A stretch of 64,000 nucleotides of DNA from Notospermus geniculatus (taxonomy: Eukaryota; Nemertea; Pilidiophora; Heteronemertea; Lineidae): NCBI GenBank assembly GCA_002633025.1, contig NMRB01001339.1, forward strand, positions 66,649 to 130,648. Direction: 5' to 3'. The translations under genes and the position numbers were made by a program. Shown one piece after another: positions 19,549-28,885 of the stretch. The stretch's first letter is position 1. Each line of letters opens with the position of its first letter. The notes beneath the pieces are model-generated. The model saw nothing but the letters and a program-made list of their open reading frames with translations, searched no databases and had not been told where the DNA came from.

Positions 19549-22284
19549 ATGGTTAGACGGCACCAAGTCTCTGGGACGTCGGGGATGTGGAATGCATTTC
19601 ACATGCTATTCTGCATTTCACAACTGCTTGCCCCTGTGGAGTGCGGATATTTTCTCGTTGAAAAGAATGTGAAATTGTCAGCGAACACATCCACGAAGAG
19701 AGAAAATAGTCGAAGTTTGATTGACTGCGCTGGTTTCTGCGTCAGTAACCAGACATGCTTTGCGTTCAGCTTTTTAGCCAACAAAACGTGTCTACTCAGC
19801 ACCGATTATACTGAGCAACTGTTTTCTGATGTCTCCCCAGGAGCTCTGTCGGGAAGGCGGGCGCCGCCGCCGATATCGCCGTGGTGTGCACCGTCTGGGG
19901 ACGGGACATTACTTGTGGGTCATTTCAACAGTGACAAGAAACTGGACCTGCTTTGTCGAAACGCAAAACGTAAAGAAATCAGTTTCGCATTGTCACGTGG
20001 AGGACATTTTGAGACCACAGAAGAACAACCTTACGAATACTGCCCAATTACAAACGCCGTTACATTCATAGTTGGGGACTTTGATAATAATGGTATCGAC
20101 GATCTCCTGTGCCACGATAAGACACAGATGAGTTACGTTTTCACACTGTTTGATTCAACTCAGAAAGTCATCAAAACATTTAGGCGGGGTTAGTACGGGA
20201 GCCATAGTCCGAACGTCTGACTCGTATTGCTATTTTTAGCCTATGCTGGACGCAATGCAGAGTCAGATGATGAGTAAACCGAAGAACCAGATTTTGGTTC
20301 TACGTCATCAGCATGATCAGATCACGGATTGGTGGTTCCCGTATCACGTGACATCCAACTGTAAAGATGGCGATGCTGTGCATTCGCCGATGCGGCTTTT
20401 CGAGAGGAATATTTTTCGTGATTTTGATAACAAACTGCGGTTTTCTTAATGTTTGTCTGGCTAAGAGTGAACAGAGAGCGTGATTGCGAGTGTAGCTGGT
20501 TGAAACAGCAACTAAAATGCCTCTGAAAGCAGCGTTGTCAAGTGATACGATTGCCGTGCACTAAATGTAACACGACCTGGAGATGGACGGACCAATCAAA
20601 ATAGACTCCCCGCGACAGGCTTCATCTGACTCTTGTTGCGGCCGTCACTTCTGCAAATGAGCAACAGGAGGCAGTGTTCGGACTACGGGAGCCAAAGGCC
20701 AGAATTGTGCACAATAAGGGTTGGAGGTTGCACAAAAAGATATACAATTGCTGTTAACATTTTTTGGTATGTGTATCTATTCTACATAAGAATTGGGAGG
20801 ACTGCTCGGTCATCTCTCTTGCGAACTCCTGTTATATGGACCGTTTTTAAGTTTTGGTACTGACTTTATCATTGGACTACGGGTGGACACGACTTTGTAC
20901 AGGGGCAGGGGGGCCAATGTACATGTACAGCTAACTTCTGAACGGTTGGATTTAGACTCTATAAATGTATAACTAACAGATAGAAACATGGGCACAGTGA
21001 ATCAAATAAGCATGGTCTTTAAATATTTTCAGTTGTTACATAATAAGAAATTGCAGTTTTAATGTAAAATTACACAAAATGGGACCAAATACCCCAAAAA
21101 GTGATTTCCACTTGCCAGAAACAATTAAGAACATCCTTGGCTGATTCAGAGGCACCATGTTTCTATCTGTTATGTATAGAGTCTAAATCCAACCGTTCAG
21201 AATTTAGCTGTACATTGGTTCCCCTGCTCCTGTACAAAACCAAGTGTACCAGTCCAATAATAAAGTCAGTACCAAAACTTCAAAACGGTCCATATAACAG
21301 GAGTTCGCAAGAGAGATGACCGAGCAGTCCTCCCAATGGGGAGCGCCAATTGGTCACGTGATGACTACTGATAGAGCAGACGAGACACCTAGCGTTGACC
21401 TAGGCCCATTGTTCGAGAGATGCGGTTCACCAAGCACGGCCAATCACACCTTGAATCGTCATGAATAATAGGTGGCATTGGTGTACTATCAGTTCAAAAC
21501 CACGCGTATATTCTCGCGTGGTCTGCGTGATCGGTGTTCCCTATTCTTATGTAAAACAGATATACCTACATGTACCAAAAAATGTTAACTGCAATTGTAT
21601 ACCTTTTTGTGCAACCTTATTCACTATTTGACCTGCTTGGCTCCCCTAGGTGGTTCTCAGTGGTGCACTGGAAGCCACAAAGAGGAACACCTTGCCCAGG
21701 GTATATTTCGTAACAATGGGAAAAGACAGTTGATGTGCCATGGGCGTAAAGTTGGAAAAATGCTCTTAGTTGACGTCACGCCGTCGCCGAGCCCGTTTAC
21801 AGTGTACAAAAACCCAAGAGTATTTTGCAGCACGAACGACGACACACACGGTCAGTTACTAGTCCGTCGTCTGAACAACGACAAATATGACGACCTAGTT
21901 TGTCTGCGGAACATAGGGATGTCAACCGGAATATCTTCCAAGCTCTCGGATGGTAAGGGGGGATTTGTACAATTCAAAACAATGGTTGATACTACAGATA
22001 CATGTCCCGTGGGTTCTTTTTTTGACACAGGACACTTTAACGATGATAAATATATGGACCTTATCTGTGTCACTGGAAGTGGTTCTGGTCGGAAGCTGAA
22101 GATATTTTATGCGAAGGGTGCCAATCGGAAGTTCACAGGAGTCGACTGGGAGGGAAGTTTTACATGGTGTACAGACCAGGGGACGATCCATATCGGGGAT
22201 GTCTTTGGAAATGGTCGCAGCCAGGTGTTGTGTCAAGAAAGAAACGGGACAATCACAGTCAGGAAAATTCCGTATCTCGAATAA
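19549..22284 (+). CDS. Secreted PAN/apple plus six-repeat FG-GAP-like protein (exons 19549-20188, 21650-22284)
   Basis: Likely secreted and possibly ligand- or calcium-binding; the true function is unknown. The two exons join in phase 1 (donor G|GTTAGT at 20188/20189, acceptor CCCCTAG ending at 21649) and give 425 codons including the stop, 424 residues. A hydrophobic signal segment covers residues about 13-31. A PAN/apple-like module follows (33-92), with Cys 60, 64, 70 and 81. Six repeats follow, with a cysteine pair in each: 113-136, 165-188, 219-243, 273-298, 332-353 and 387-408. The period is 52-59 residues, and each repeat holds a variant of G-x-F-x-x-D-x-x-x-D-L-x-C, close to the FG-GAP/VCBS calcium loop. 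Repeats C and F have lost some acidic residues. N-glycosylation sequons lie at 46, 67 and 78. Met1 was chosen as the first ATG, but Met13 would give a more typical signal peptide. No poly(A) signal is seen before the transposon at 22441. The structure is firm; binding partners are not known. Confidence 0.8.
20722..21625. mobile_element. Palindromic element II in the intron
   Basis: Long complementary arms: GGTTGCACAAAAAGATATAC on the left against its inverse near 21620, then a second arm section from 20790 to ~20995 against 21160-21337. Open frames in the two arms encode near-identical peptides in mirror image, as expected of a palindrome and not of a gene. The right arm is split by HH. Confidence 0.75.
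21338..21542. mobile_element. Element HH, copy 1, AT target
   Basis: 205 bp with imperfect ends GGGGAGCGCC and GGTGTTCCCT. The intact left arm of II shows that AT was duplicated on insertion (21336-21337 and 21543-21544). A second copy is at 37224-37418 on the other strand. A 2-bp AT target is known for ISL2EU-type elements. Confidence 0.75.
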
Positions 22285-22440
22285 TCAAAGGGAGTTATTA
22301 TCCCCGGAATGGAATAGTATGTTATTTTTGCCGGAACGGAACAGAAATGAAAATGCGGAATGACCCTAAAACCGGAACGAAACCACAAAATGAAACGGTG
22401 AAATTATCGCCAATGAAGCTTTCAGCTTTTTGAAATATGG

Positions 22441-23818
22441 GTATCCCAAAAAAAGTGAACCGCTTTTTTGACTAGTAGGGGAGACCGGGGCTAGTTACAG
22501 GGGTAGGTTGTAACAGAGCTCATATTTCCTTCAGTATACGCTGGGAAGGGCTGAGTTTCCTCACATAGATTGACATTGATATCGGCCACCTTTGTACCAA
22601 AGGGCACCCATTTATACGAATTGACGTACAAAAAAATTGACAAAAACGTTTTTGGTGCATAAAAGTAAAAAATGACATGATCAGAAAAACTCTCCTGCTT
22701 CACTGCCTGTGCGGTTTAAGAAGTTTGTTTGGATACTATTTGAATAAGGATGTAAAGCTTGTACAACTGGTCCAGTGTGATAAGGCTCACTTCCACATGC
22801 ATAGGTATTGCAGCACACATTTGACCTGAACTATAGGTTGGGGTTTGTTGTAACACCCTGTTACAACCTGCCCCAAATCTGTTAAAACCTACTCCACTTT
22901 TCTACATCTAGGTGTCTAGTTCTTATTGGGCCTTACCCGACCGTCTTTTGTTGGTGTAGGGGACGCGGGATTCATGGGACATCAATTAGCCAGTGCTAGA
23001 CTGTGTTCGCCCTACTGTTACAGTGTCACAGGATGTGTACAGCCTATACCTTATCTTACTGTCCTAAAAGTGTCCTCAGTAGAGAGATTCTGCTGTTAGG
23101 CAATGCAAAGAATGTTACCATCCTTTTATTTTCCAAGATGTCTCGAAACTACAAACGGACAACCTACCCCCAACATGTTTTACAACCTACCCCAACATGT
23201 GTTACAACTAACCCCGACATTTTTTTAACGGGGTAAGTGGTAACAGTCGACTTTGGACCCATTTTTCAGAGACATGGATAGAGATGGCCGAACTTTGTTT
23301 TGTGTACAAGTAACCATTGATATCAAATATTCAAAATACCAAGCAGGTTATAAATACATCCTGTTATAAGGAAGAAATAGGCCTTAAAAGAAAAAGTGTT
23401 ACAACTAGCCCCGGTCTCCCCTATTTTCTCAGCGATAGATGAACCGAATTCATTGAAAATTTTCGCAGAGTAACATTAGGTTATCATCTACACGCCTGCG
23501 AAATATCTAGGAGATCGGTCGCAAATTATGCGAGTATTGTCAAATTCAAAACAGCATGTCAACACCTGCATGAACATGATGAAGGTCACATTGCACAGCT
23601 CTGATATTAGAATTTTTGACATGCTGTTTTGAATTTGACGATACTCGCATAATTTGCGACCGATCTTCTAGATATTTCGCAGACTCTTGTTGATGATACC
23701 CTGAGGTTACTCTGTGAAAATTACCAATGAATGGATCCCCCCCCCCCCCACAAGATTATTCGGTTTATCTATCGCTGAGAAAATACTTGTCTAAAAGCGG
23801 TTCACTTTTTTTGGGACA
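22441..23818. mobile_element. Palindromic element S, interrupted by R
   Basis: Ends TCCCAAAAAAAGTGAACCGC and the inverse. The arms continue through TTTTCTCAGCGATAGAT and TCGGTCGCAAATTATGCG to a loop near 23560-23610. Removing R leaves about 430 bp. A poly-C run in the right arm (~23739-23751) is the main difference between the arms. Confidence 0.8.
22478..23421. mobile_element. TIR element R nested in S (TA target)
   Basis: 944 bp with ends GGGGAGACCGGGGCTAGTT and the inverse, flanked by TA at 22476-22477 and 23422-23423. The intact arm of S preserves the empty site, AAGTATTTTC. The interior repeats GTTACAACCTACCCC-like words. No transposase frame is seen, so it is nonautonomous. Confidence 0.85.
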
Positions 23819-24269
23819 TTCTGCAAGATTTATGGTGTTTTTGCAAACGCCATTCAAAATCGCCCTTAATGATACAAACATTTGGATGTAAATGTTCCAA
23901 CCTATCTACTGCCACTGCAGTATAAGAATGCGTGCATAACCTTATCAATTCTGGTAACCTAACTACCATTCTACATGTTCTATGAACGACACTTTCGGCG
24001 ATTGCTGACGGCGTTGATCGTATGTTCGGTCATATTAACGGATATTATCAGGGACAATGGATGCATCTTCGAGTTGTTTTACGATCATTATGGCATCCAG
24101 TAATATTATACGGTACATCAGTTGAGATAATTCAGCATTCCCGTCAAATTTCTTCCGTTCTCGGCAACGAGTCGTCCTGTGACAATAGTGAGGTTTCTTC
24201 ATTTTCATGACGTATATGTAATGTATGTCAGGACATGGTTTTGGTACCACAGATATGTCCTGAAACGTT
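23819..24269. other. Gene-free stretch
   Basis: No exon or repeat recognised, apart from a DGGTACCACAG-like word near 24244. Confidence 0.4.
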
Positions 24270-24656
24270 TGAAGCAAATGGTTCGCGGGGTTTGTTTTGA
24301 TTTTTGATGGTACCTCCCATAGAGAGCGAATCTAGCCTCCAGGCAAAGCCGTGCTCCAGTCATAGGCAAAACCTGTGCAGATATGCGAACGTGCACCTGG
24401 GGACGAGGTTCCATTAAAAATTTGTTAAAATGGATTAATGACATTTTCAAATTCAGTCGGTCAAAATGTACAATTTGTACTATTCACATTGATTTCGAAG
24501 CGGCAGATTTTGCAGAATACGCCTCCGAAGTTTTGCTGTCTAATGCATTTCCCATTAAACTAAAATCCTTCTTTCGCCTTTTTCTCAAAACAGCGCTTGA
24601 TATTGAGGACATGTCAACAAACAACTGTCAACAAACCCCGCGAACGATTTGCTTTA
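24270..24656. mobile_element. MITE EE, copy 1
   Basis: Ends AAGCAAATGGTTCGCGGGG and the inverse. The second copy (38698-39075) keeps TTAA on both sides; here the left TTAA has changed to TTGA. The long plus frame at 24383-24811 matches the frame in the other copy only because both are the same repeat. Confidence 0.7.
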
Positions 24657-24664
24657 AGAAGAAC

Positions 24665-24845
24665 TCTGATGAGCTGTTCATTCAGCGCTACAATTTGAGC
24701 ATTTCCGACCGGTATCCATTATCTGGGTGGAGAGAGGCCAGTATGGCAAAGATACTTGCCCAAAGTCTCACACCACAGTGGGATTCGAACCCGGGACCAT
24801 CTAAGCGCTAGTCGGAGACCCGAACCACTACAACACCGTGGCTCC
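24665..24845 (-). mobile_element. tRNA-derived SINE1, copy a
   Basis: On the minus strand it starts with an A-box-like GTAGTGGTTCGGG and a B-box GGTTCGAATCCC, followed by a body containing GGGCAAGTATCTTTGCC and CTCTCTCCACCCAG, and ends near CAGCTCATCAGAGTTC. It matches 29708-29896 throughout. Confidence 0.75.
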
Positions 24846-24920
24846 TCAGGTTGATTGTTTCTCTCAGGCATGTCAGGTGCTGACATCACCTTTGGCGTAG
24901 TTGCTCTACTAACAGAAGCC

Positions 24921-25075
24921 TAAAGCGGCGAATCCACTGTCGCGATTTGGGCTTGAGACGGGGTTGCGGTCCCTTGCGATCGCATTATATGGCAATCGGA
25001 AGTCCTTATATGGTAACCGCAAGGGAACGCAACCGCGTCTCAAGCCAAAATCGCGACAGTGGATCACCCGCTTAA
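24921..25075. mobile_element. Foldback element T
   Basis: Ends TAAAGCGG...ATCCACTGTCGCG and the inverse. The arms include CTTGAGACG and GGTTGCG, with AAGTCCTTATAT at the centre. A relative with the TGGATTCCCAGCTTA end lies at 53446-53697. Confidence 0.65.
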
Positions 25076-25639
25076 AGCCGCTCTCACAGGTGCGGCAATT
25101 TGCCTGCGATTGTATTTTTCTACGTTACGCAAACAATCGCAGAAATTATCGCAGATATGTCGCAGATTTGTCACAGACGTGTCGAAGAATTGTCGTAAAC
25201 GTAACGATAATCAGCGTTTTTTGGCGTTCATTTGCGGTTGTTTGCGACAATCTGCGATTCTGCGACAATCTTGCGACAATACGGGTTTTTCTGTCTGCAC
25301 CCTCTTCAGTCGACACCGATAATTTTGGTTATAAACGATTTCTTGCGACATTGTGCGATATTTTGCGACAATCTGCGGTTGCTTTGCGATAAATTTTTTG
25401 AACATTTCCAAAATTTCACGATTATTCGCGATTGCCTGCAATATTATCGCAAGGTCTGCGATAGTTTGCGTTAATTTGCGACAGTACACCTGCGATTGTC
25501 TAATTTCACGATTATTCGCGATTGCCTGCAATATTATCGCAAGGTCTGCGATAGTTTGCGTTAATTTGCGACAGTACACCCACGATTGTCTATCGCAATT
25601 AAACGCAGGCCAACTGTCGCACGTGTGAGAGTGGCTTAA
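25073..25639. mobile_element. TIR element U, GCGA-rich
   Basis: Ends AAGCCGCTCTCACAGGTGCG and the inverse (GTGTGAGAGTGGCTT). The body is packed with TGCGAC/TTGCGA words. A block of about 89 bp is tandemly duplicated (from 25413 and from 25502). Open frames on both strands follow from this biased composition. Confidence 0.7.
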
Positions 25640-26289
25640 TAGTAAGCTGTCTCGAGGGCCCCTTTAAGGGAATGCGACCCTTTTAGCCGGAAGTAAAAAT
25701 TGCCACGGTAAAATATTTGTGGCGCACGATGAAAGGAAGGCTTTTGGCTCATGACCAAAAAAATGATGCTTTTGAAAACAAATTATTATTGCTCGCCAGA
25801 AAACTTTCAGTGCTATTAATATTACATGGAAAATATATAACGTTGTGACTCGAAACACAACACTGGGGCACCCCCTGAACGGTGACCCCATCGTATTAAA
25901 TGCATAACATCCGCTTATGCGTTTTTGGTATAGTTACGTGGCGTCATCTGATAAATCATTCAAGTGTCGAAAAAGCCAAGATCGCGACACGCTTAGCAAT
26001 GATCAATGCCATATTGTAAAATACAGGGAGTCGGATAAAAAATTGCCTCCGGCGGCGGTTAAGCAGATTGTACACTGTGTGCATGAGAAGTCTTTTTTTT
26101 TCTTTTTTCTTGCTCTTATTTGAATATGATGGGTCGTGGACTATGTGCTTACCTGGGATTTTAATAAAAATGCATGTTTCATCATAATGCCGCAGGAACT
26201 ACTGCTTTTTGTTGGAGACACACAGCAGCGATTGCTTTGCCTACTTATACACGGGCAAGCTTCTTTATAAGCTCGTTTGGGGGGCATTG
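25640..26289. other. Gene-free stretch
   Basis: No exon or known repeat recognised. Confidence 0.4.
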
Positions 26290-26335
26290 ACAAACGGGGG
26301 GGGGGGGNGGGCAGTGAAAAACATTACAGGTGTAA
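26290..26335 (+). mobile_element. MITE B end fragment with an N
   Basis: A poly-G run with one N at 26308, then GGCAGTGAAAAACATTACAGG, the family A/B end. The rest of the element is missing or collapsed at the homopolymer. Confidence 0.55.
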
Positions 26336-26753
26336 TGCACAGCAGTAAATCTCAGGAATCCGTTCTTTGTACTTGAGCTCGGTACACGTTATCGAGTTCC
26401 ACAAACAAACTTAGATATTTTTTCTTATTAATGATGTAACACTTTGACCCCTCTGGCACAGGAATCCAGCAAAAGGCGAATGCCTTTAATGTTAAACAAT
26501 TCATCATAGATCAAGGGAACGCGAAGCCTACTTAGTATCAGTCAGTTCGAGAGCTTGGTGCACTCGATGCTGCTATTGAAGATAAAGGCCTGGTACCCTT
26601 ACGTAAAGATACAAATGATGTAAACAATTTGGATTGTGATCTCTTCCTACATCTTTGTGTTCTGTAGGGAAGAACGGATATCCAACATAAAGCACAAAAA
26701 AACGACACACAAAATGACAGTAAAGTAAAGTCGTCTCCGAATTTCGCACATTA
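26336..26753. other. Gene-free stretch
   Basis: Nothing recognised. Confidence 0.4.
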
Positions 26754-27102
26754 GAGAGGTTTAGCACCTTTCCGACTCCGACTCCGACTTCAACTACGAG
26801 AAGGAATTGCAGTCCGCTATGGACATCCTTGATAAAAACGATGTGACTGAAGTTTTCAATTCGTCAAACACCATAAATTGAAGGCAGAAAAAATTGGCCT
26901 TATAAATCGGAAGTGCGGATAAATAATGAATATTGAAGTCGTAATCCTAGTCGTTACGACTTTGAGACACGACCATGACGACTACGATACTTTCGATTTA
27001 TGCGCACTTCCGATTCCGAGTCAAAATTATTCTGCCACAAAGTTATGGCATTTTACAATTTACAAACGTCTATCAAATCGTTTTTATCAAGGATGTCCAC
27101 AG

Positions 27103-27858
27103 CCATCTTGCCCTGACAAGTGTTCCTATCACTCCTACCTCTCGCTCAATCCACCCTTGCCTGATACTACCCACATTTCTGCTCTCACTGCCACCCGGAA
27201 GATGAGTGGCCAATCAGAGCTCTCTCTGAGCTATTACCTCGCCTCCAGGAACTGAGCTCAGAGCATTGAACGAAGTACACGAAATACGTAGTGTATGTAA
27301 CCGAATACACCTAGGCTCGAGGTGAATCAACAGAGCAAACATGGCGGCTTCAGAACTTCGATATGTCGCTTGGAGTCAGAAATTTGCGGAAAATACAATG
27401 TTTCGTCGCTAGCTTCACATCAGAAGGATACTATTCATGTGTTTGTATCAGGGAAGGACTTGTTTGTGTCAACTATGACCGGGAAAGGGATGTCATTCAT
27501 GTTTTACACGGCTTCAACTGCGTCGAAGTTCAGATGTCAGTGGACTACTACTTTTCTGATTGGCTCTTCTTTCTATCGATGTTCGTCGCGATTTAACAAA
27601 CAATTATTGTTTTTTGACGAATTATGCTGTAAAATGAATGATTTTGATATCAAGTAATAAAGAACACAGGTATGCTTAACGTTGAATATGTTTTTTTGGT
27701 GAAATATTTTGCTCTGGATTATTTTTAATGACAGCAGTGGGGCTGAGCATGATAAACAGCACAATCTGCTGGGAGTGGAATTCAGTAGGGAAAATGTCAA
27801 GGGTGAAGAGAGCGTAGTCGGAGGGCGAAGTGACCGTAGGCCTTGATATGTCAAGATG
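27103..27858. mobile_element. 756-bp insertion in DD with 8-bp TSD (hAT-like)
   Basis: Perfect GTCCACAG duplications lie at 27095-27102 and 27859-27866. The inverted ends are short (CCATCTTG and CAAGATG). The uninterrupted DD copy gives the empty site. It carries a helicase-like reading frame, so it is either a decayed autonomous element or one that picked up a gene fragment. Confidence 0.7.
27322..27657 (+). pseudogene. Degraded RecQ/DEAD-type helicase N-terminal fragment
   Basis: Around residues 31-55 of this frame the text reads LASHQKDTIHVFVSGKDLFV, followed by TMTGKGMS. This is the layout of a superfamily-2 Q motif (L-x-x-x-Q-x-x-A/T-I) and then the GKDxxV-x-x-x-TG-x-GKS Walker A of RecQ-like helicases. 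The catalytic lysine position reads Met and the motif is shifted (TGKGMS), so it would not bind ATP normally. No later helicase motifs follow. An ATG in a strong context (AAACATGGCGG, about 27340) opens a different frame that stops after about 23 codons, consistent with a frameshift near the original start. Confidence 0.45.
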
Positions 27859-27928
27859 GTCCACAGCGGACTGCAATTCATTCTCGTAGTTGAAGTCGGA
27901 GTCGGAAAGCTGCGCATCCTCTCTAATA

Positions 27929-27978
27929 TCGACCCCAATCGGGGTCTTCCTCAGGCACTTTCTAGTAGAGACACCAAA
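27929..27978 (+). repeat. Dispersed repeat J, fragment
   Basis: Contains the GACCCCAATCGGGGTC hairpin and CTTCCTCAGGCACTTT. It lies directly beside the right end of DD. Confidence 0.6.
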
Positions 27979-28091
27979 AGTGAAGGCAAGAATGCATATT
28001 CAATGTGATTATACTATGAAACTTGATTGCATTGTATTGCACTTGATTTTTCCATTTGGGCCGAAGCCAAAGCATCATAATAATGGTCCTG

Positions 28092-28358
28092 CACTCTTAG
28101 CCGAAAAGGTTCTTTGGTGCCACACCAGGAGAACCCTCTGATTTAAGAACCCTCGGCTTGTTTAAGAACCTTTAGAGGTTCCAGATAGAACCTTTCCCTC
28201 AGAAAAGGGTTCTAACTGGAACCTTTATGGGTTCTTTGGCGACAGAAAGGTTCTATATGGAACCCTTTCGGGTTCTTTACAGAAGGTTCTATTTAGAACC
28301 TTGGGGTTCCTCTGGTGTGGCACAAAGAACCCCTAAAGAACCTTTTTGGCTAAGAGTG
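28092..28358. mobile_element. TIR element O made of short inner palindromes
   Basis: Ends CACTCTTAGCCGAAAAGG and the inverse. The inside repeats GGTTCTA...TGGAACC hairpins several times in each arm. No clear target duplication. It resembles fish and invertebrate hAT-type MITEs, but this is only a resemblance. Confidence 0.7.
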
Positions 28359-28883
28359 TGGTAAGTCCGCAAGAACGGATCGCAAGCTACAAATGTTCCT
28401 CACTTGGATGGAGTTTTCACTTGTCCTTGCAAACGCACAAAGTACAAGGCACCATAGACTGGTACACGTCATGTAGGCCTACCTGGTCCTACATGTAACT
28501 ACATGTATTTGGGCTTTTGCATATGTTAGGACCGGAGAAAAAAATGGGGAGGCAAACCATGTGTCCATGTACCATTATCTCCGTGGTGTCATGGCACTTT
28601 GATTCGCACCAAACCACCGATCAATATTCAGATTGATTCACGACACGATCATGCAGGCGCCAAGGATTTCGAGAATGCGAACACCGAAGAGACACTACTG
28701 ATTCATGCATGATGCAGTGTCAATGATAACATAACATTATCACTGTAAAAAATCATCCGTTTTATGGGTACGGAGCCGTGGGTTACATGTAGTTTGGGTT
28801 TGGGTTTATAGTCTGATATCAACAACGGTAGAGGTGTCATCCGACTTTACACCTTAATCCCAGTCTATCCTGAAACGTTTCAG
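28359..28883. other. Gene-free stretch
   Basis: Includes a fragment like the end of MM (about 28458-28535). No exon seen. Confidence 0.35.
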
Positions 28884-28885
28884 TA

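Larger units (their letters stand above)
20189..21649 (+). other. Phase-1 intron of the PAN/FG-GAP gene
   Basis: 1461 bp, starting GTTAGTA and ending CTCCCCTAG. It falls exactly between the second and third repeats. Most of its 3' half is a palindromic transposon that stops about 20 bp from the acceptor, so the transposon's right arm lies where the branch point would be expected. Confidence 0.75.
26754..27923. mobile_element. Foldback element DD, copy 1, split by an insertion
   Basis: Ends GAGAGGTTTAGCACC on the left and a GCATCCTCTC end on the right, flanked by TA at 26752-26753 and 27924-27925. The left arm and loop run to 27102 and the right arm resumes at 27867. It matches 47475-47878, which is uninterrupted. 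Confidence 0.8.

Noticed and set aside
20810-21319. Mirror frames encoding nearly the same peptide on both strands
   Set aside because: They are the two arms of palindrome II in the intron, not duplicated genes.
24383-24811. 142-residue frame similar to a minus-strand frame at 38559-38909
   Set aside because: Both lie in copies of MITE EE; the shared peptide reflects nucleotide homology of a foldback element, and the frame runs on into SINE1.
25211-25579. Long frames on both strands in element U
   Set aside because: Caused by TTGCGA-rich composition and an internal tandem duplication.
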